Assembly (NCBI GenBank): GCA_045591315.1
Contig: JAZNSN010000010.1
Span: 1-16,301, forward strand
Direction of reading: 5' to 3'
Source of the DNA: HGM04593 sp045591315
GTDB lineage: Bacteria > Bacteroidota > Bacteroidia > Bacteroidales > Bacteroidaceae
DNA length: 16,301 nt
Shown here: piece by piece, positions 13,930 through 16,301 of the stretch
Layout: the number at the start of each line of letters is the position of its first letter
Position numbering within the stretch: position 1 is the first letter of the stretch
Notes under the pieces: generated by a model
What the model was told of the DNA's origin: nothing
Database searches by the model: none
What the model saw: only the letters and a program-made list of their open reading frames with translations
Position numbers and translations under genes: made by a program

Positions 13930-16062
13930 ATGAATTCTATCAAGAGACTGGCATTAACGCTACTGTATGCAGCTGCAACTGCAACAATGGCATTCACACA
14001 AGAGAGTACCCTGTTTTCCGCATCACCGGCCAAAGGTACACCGGTGCAGATAAGCAACAACCGGGACAAAAGCTACGTCATAAAATCCAATGGAGGCCCA
14101 AGAACTGCAGAGATGCCCGTTGCAAGCGGCATGGCTTCATATACTGCAGATGAAGTATGGTACCTGGTAGGCGATGCCGACGGATTCAAGCTCTACAACC
14201 ACGAATCCGGGAGCAAGCTTGCCCTTAAGCTGGAAAATGCGTCAAGCGGAGCAGAGGCAACAATGGTTGCTGCAAAGGAAGCCACCACGCTTGTACTCAA
14301 CAAACAGGAAGACGGCAGTTTCACCATATCCCCGAAGGAGAACCCGGAACTAAGTTTCAACATGTTCGGCGGCGCAGGAAGAGATATCAAGCTATATTCC
14401 AGCCAGGACAACGGCGGACATTGGAACATAAGGCCGATTGACATGAGCAAGCCTCTTAAAATAAAATTCAACGCGCAGCTTGAAGGAGGTTTTGACACCA
14501 ATACCAGAATTGGAGAGATTGCCATGACTGTCGAAGGTACAAGGAGCAATACCATGCTCAGCAAGGAAGAGGCTATGGAAGCTTCGGTATGCTATCTGCC
14601 AAAAGATGCAAAGTTCAGCATCGCCACAGGACTTGTTTGCCATGGCTGGAAGATGGACATAAACGGCGAAAAGGAGATTGCCGAGCAGACATTGCCGGAT
14701 AAAGGCATGGAAGTTACCGTCAACATTGACGTTGACAAGAAGAACAGATACCAGTACCTGTTCTATTCACCCGACGAGAATGGAGTACCGTACAGAATAC
14801 CGGCTATAGTCACTACTGCAAACGGGTATGTATTTGCAATAAACGACTACCGTCCATGCGGAAACGATATCGGATTCGGCGAGGTTGACCTCGTAATGCG
14901 GCATAGCACCAAAGGCGGTAAGGAGTGGGACGGTCACAGCTGGAGCGAACCGGTAAAGATTGCCGACGGCTTGGGCAATGATGCCCCAGAGATATGGCAG
15001 ACCGGATTCGGAGACCCGGCTGTTGTAGCCGACCGCGAGCGCAACGAGATTCTTGTAATGAGCGTATGCGGCAACCGGTTATGCTGGAACGGCAACTACG
15101 GTGCAGGTACTGCCGATAACCCGGAAAACCCGAACCGCATGGCGCGCCTGCGTATCAAATTCAACGAAGCAACGCAAGAGTGGGAGACAAGCAAGCCAGA
15201 GGAGATTACATACGAAATGTACCCACTGTTCAAGGACAAGGAGGGAAAAGCCCATGTAGGCTCTATGTTTATCGGTGCCGGCCGCATGGCACAGAGCAGC
15301 ATGATTAAGGTCGGCGACTATTACCGTATATATTGCGCCGTATGGGCCGTAGAGACCGGCAGCTACCGTCACCATAACTATGTGCTCTACTCCGATGACT
15401 TCGGCGACACATGGAACCTGCTCGGAGAGCTTGGCAAGGACTTCAACGACAGCCCTGCACCATACGGCAACGAGCCTAAATGCGAGGAGCTGCCCGACGG
15501 AAGCGTACTCTTGAGCAGCCGCAAGGGATACGGACGCTACTTCAACGTATTCCACTACAGCAATTTCGAAAGAGCCGAAGGCTACTGGGACGGAGCTGTT
15601 GCAACAGACAAGGTAGAAGGGAGTTTCCTGGCAGACAAGAGCACCGACGAGAAATTCAAGATACAGAGCCTGAAGTTCGGCAGCAACGACACCAACGGTG
15701 AAGTACTCAGGATAGGACATATGCTTTTCCAGTCGGTACCTACAGGTGACAAGCGCAGCGATGTTGCGATATTCTACAGAGAACTCAGCACTGACCCTGC
15801 CACATATACCCCCACAGAGCTTTCAAGAGGTTGGAGAAAGCTGAGGATTTCGGACAGAGGCTCGGCCTACTCGTCCATGTGCGTTCTGCCCAACGGCGAT
15901 ATTGGAATATACTACGAAGAAGAGCCCGGCGGATATTCAATGGTATATGTTCCCATAAATGTTTACAGTATAGTTGGCCCGATTGTATATACCAGCAAGC
16001 TGGTTGACAAATGCCCTACCTGTAAAAGAGGAAAATACGAAGGGATTGTAACTGTAGAATAA
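13930..16062 (+). CDS. secreted sialidase (exo-alpha-sialidase, GH33)
   Basis: A 710-residue exported enzyme starting MNSIKRLALTLLYAAATATM (ATG at 13930) with a type I signal peptide probably cut near AFT|QES. Residues about 35-170 look like a beta-trefoil-type accessory module (WYLVGDADGFKLYN, then HWNIRPI). Residues about 175-270 form a second beta-rich region. The catalytic six-bladed propeller starts near 278. It has the (F/Y)RIP motif YRIP with R289, a probable acid/base D313, a clear Asp-box SDDFGDTW (488-495), R531 in SSRKG, a possible third triad arginine R609, and the nucleophile-type AYSSM with Y647. The first Asp-box (HSTKGGKEW) is degenerate. The enzyme should release terminal sialic acid from host glycans such as mucins in the periplasm or outside. 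No nan-type genes are next to it. The C-terminal tail has CPTC (695-698). Confidence 0.9.
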   Translation: MNSIKRLALTLLYAAATATMAFTQESTLFSASPAKGTPVQISNNRDKSYVIKSNGGPRTAEMPVASGMASYTADEVWYLVGDADGFKLYNHESGSKLALKLENASSGAEATMVAAKEATTLVLNKQEDGSFTISPKENPELSFNMFGGAGRDIKLYSSQDNGGHWNIRPIDMSKPLKIKFNAQLEGGFDTNTRIGEIAMTVEGTRSNTMLSKEEAMEASVCYLPKDAKFSIATGLVCHGWKMDINGEKEIAEQTLPDKGMEVTVNIDVDKKNRYQYLFYSPDENGVPYRIPAIVTTANGYVFAINDYRPCGNDIGFGEVDLVMRHSTKGGKEWDGHSWSEPVKIADGLGNDAPEIWQTGFGDPAVVADRERNEILVMSVCGNRLCWNGNYGAGTADNPENPNRMARLRIKFNEATQEWETSKPEEITYEMYPLFKDKEGKAHVGSMFIGAGRMAQSSMIKVGDYYRIYCAVWAVETGSYRHHNYVLYSDDFGDTWNLLGELGKDFNDSPAPYGNEPKCEELPDGSVLLSSRKGYGRYFNVFHYSNFERAEGYWDGAVATDKVEGSFLADKSTDEKFKIQSLKFGSNDTNGEVLRIGHMLFQSVPTGDKRSDVAIFYRELSTDPATYTPTELSRGWRKLRISDRGSAYSSMCVLPNGDIGIYYEEEPGGYSMVYVPINVYSIVGPIVYTSKLVDKCPTCKRGKYEGIVTVE

Positions 16063-16074
16063 ATGCAGAATAAT

Positions 16075-16108
16075 GGGCTGGCATTTCAGCAATGATTCAA
16101 GCCAGCCC
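16075..16108 (+). terminator. GC-rich hairpin after the sialidase gene
   Basis: GGGCTGGC (16075-16082) pairs perfectly with GCCAGCCC (16101-16108) around an 18-nt loop, 12 bases after the stop codon. No T-run follows, so it may pause or protect the transcript rather than end it alone. Confidence 0.4.
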
Positions 16109-16162
16109 GTATTTGCAAGCAGCCGCATTGGCCGGATAGCCGCAGCAGAGCAAGCATAAAAA

Positions 16163-16204
16163 AGAGGCCGAGTCAAAAGTAATTTTGGCTCGGTCTCTGT
16201 TTTT
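16163..16204 (+). terminator. strong 16-bp stem-loop with T-run; possibly the end of an insertion sequence
   Basis: Bases 16163-16178 pair with 16183-16198 over 16 positions, two of them G-T, around a GTAA loop, and T residues follow at 16200-16204. As a terminator it would serve the sialidase on the plus strand; an A-run before the stem gives a T-run on the minus strand as well. The GAGGCCGAGTCAAAA arm resembles the terminal repeats I associate with some Bacteroidetes insertion sequences, which fits the partial reading frame to its right. Confidence 0.75.
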
Positions 16205-16244
16205 CGGTGATTTTTCCGTTTTTGCCTGCAAATTCGAAAAAATA

Positions 16245-16301
16245 TCATTTTTGTACGCATAAATCCTTCATGCCGCCCGACAACATTCCCAATATGCTCC
16301 A
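16245..16301 (-). CDS. C-terminal fragment of a minus-strand protein, possibly a transposase
   Basis: The minus strand enters from the edge in a frame reading WSILGMLSGGMKDLCVQK and stops at TGA (16245-16247). Only 18 codons are visible. The IL-G-L pattern near the end is like the C-termini of some insertion-sequence transposases, and the following hairpin at 16163-16204 could be the element end. The fragment is too short for certainty, and a chance open frame is possible. Confidence 0.3.
   Translation of the reverse strand, partial: WSILGMLSGGMKDLCVQK

Noticed and set aside
15079..15720. 213-codon minus-strand frame inside the sialidase gene
   Set aside because: It overlaps the catalytic propeller of the sialidase on the opposite strand and has no start context, promoter or domain pattern.
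15937..16260. 107-codon minus-strand frame spanning the end of the sialidase and both downstream hairpins
   Set aside because: It reads through two strong stem-loops and into the sialidase coding region; the composition is not protein-like. The short frame ending at 16245 is the better minus-strand candidate.

Overview
The window looks like ordinary Bacteroidales chromosome (Bacteroides, Phocaeicola or Prevotella-like). Three things point there: promoters of the TTTG / TAnnTTTG type, the lack of clear Shine-Dalgarno sites, and gene sets typical of the order (rprXY next to rpsF and an EF-G paralogue; rpe-comEC-DHH-DUF4827-glmM). No rRNA, tRNA, CRISPR array or phage genes were seen, and no gap between genes exceeds 300 bases.

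Left part (1-3104): the first codons of rpsF (ribosomal protein S6) lie on the minus strand at the edge, with a good promoter and a small palindrome at the expected RNA start. Divergent from it is a 62-residue two-helix membrane protein that ends in a terminator. A perfect 20-bp inverted repeat follows, resembling the two tips of an IS3-type element with nothing between them. Next comes the minus-strand pair rprX-rprY (sensor kinase, response regulator).

Middle part (3105-7736): an EF-G paralogue (FusA2 type) lacks the catalytic histidine of translational GTPases and has altered switch I and NKxD motifs. It is divergent from hemW (radical-SAM haem chaperone), which runs rightward. A convergent two-gene unit follows: a six-helix membrane protein overlapping a small winged-helix regulator, with a perfect palindrome at the predicted transcription start.

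Right part (7737-13845): a minus-strand cluster, in transcription order rpe (pentose phosphate pathway), comEC (DNA-uptake channel with a degenerate C-terminal metallo-beta-lactamase-like domain), a DHH/DHHA1 phosphoesterase (NrnA type), a DUF4827 lipoprotein with an FKBP-like pattern, and a GlmM-type phosphohexomutase ending in a strong terminator. At least two promoters serve it, one before rpe and one before the lipoprotein.

Right end (13871-16301): a plus-strand secreted GH33 sialidase with an unusual CxxC tail, followed by a GC-rich hairpin and a strong terminator-like 16-bp stem. The last 57 bases encode the C-terminus of a minus-strand protein, perhaps a transposase, cut by the window edge.

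No wholly new system is evident. The best leads are the GTPase-defective EF-G paralogue, the transposon-tip hairpin, the coupled membrane protein/regulator pair with its palindrome, and the surface-lipoprotein candidate beside glmM.
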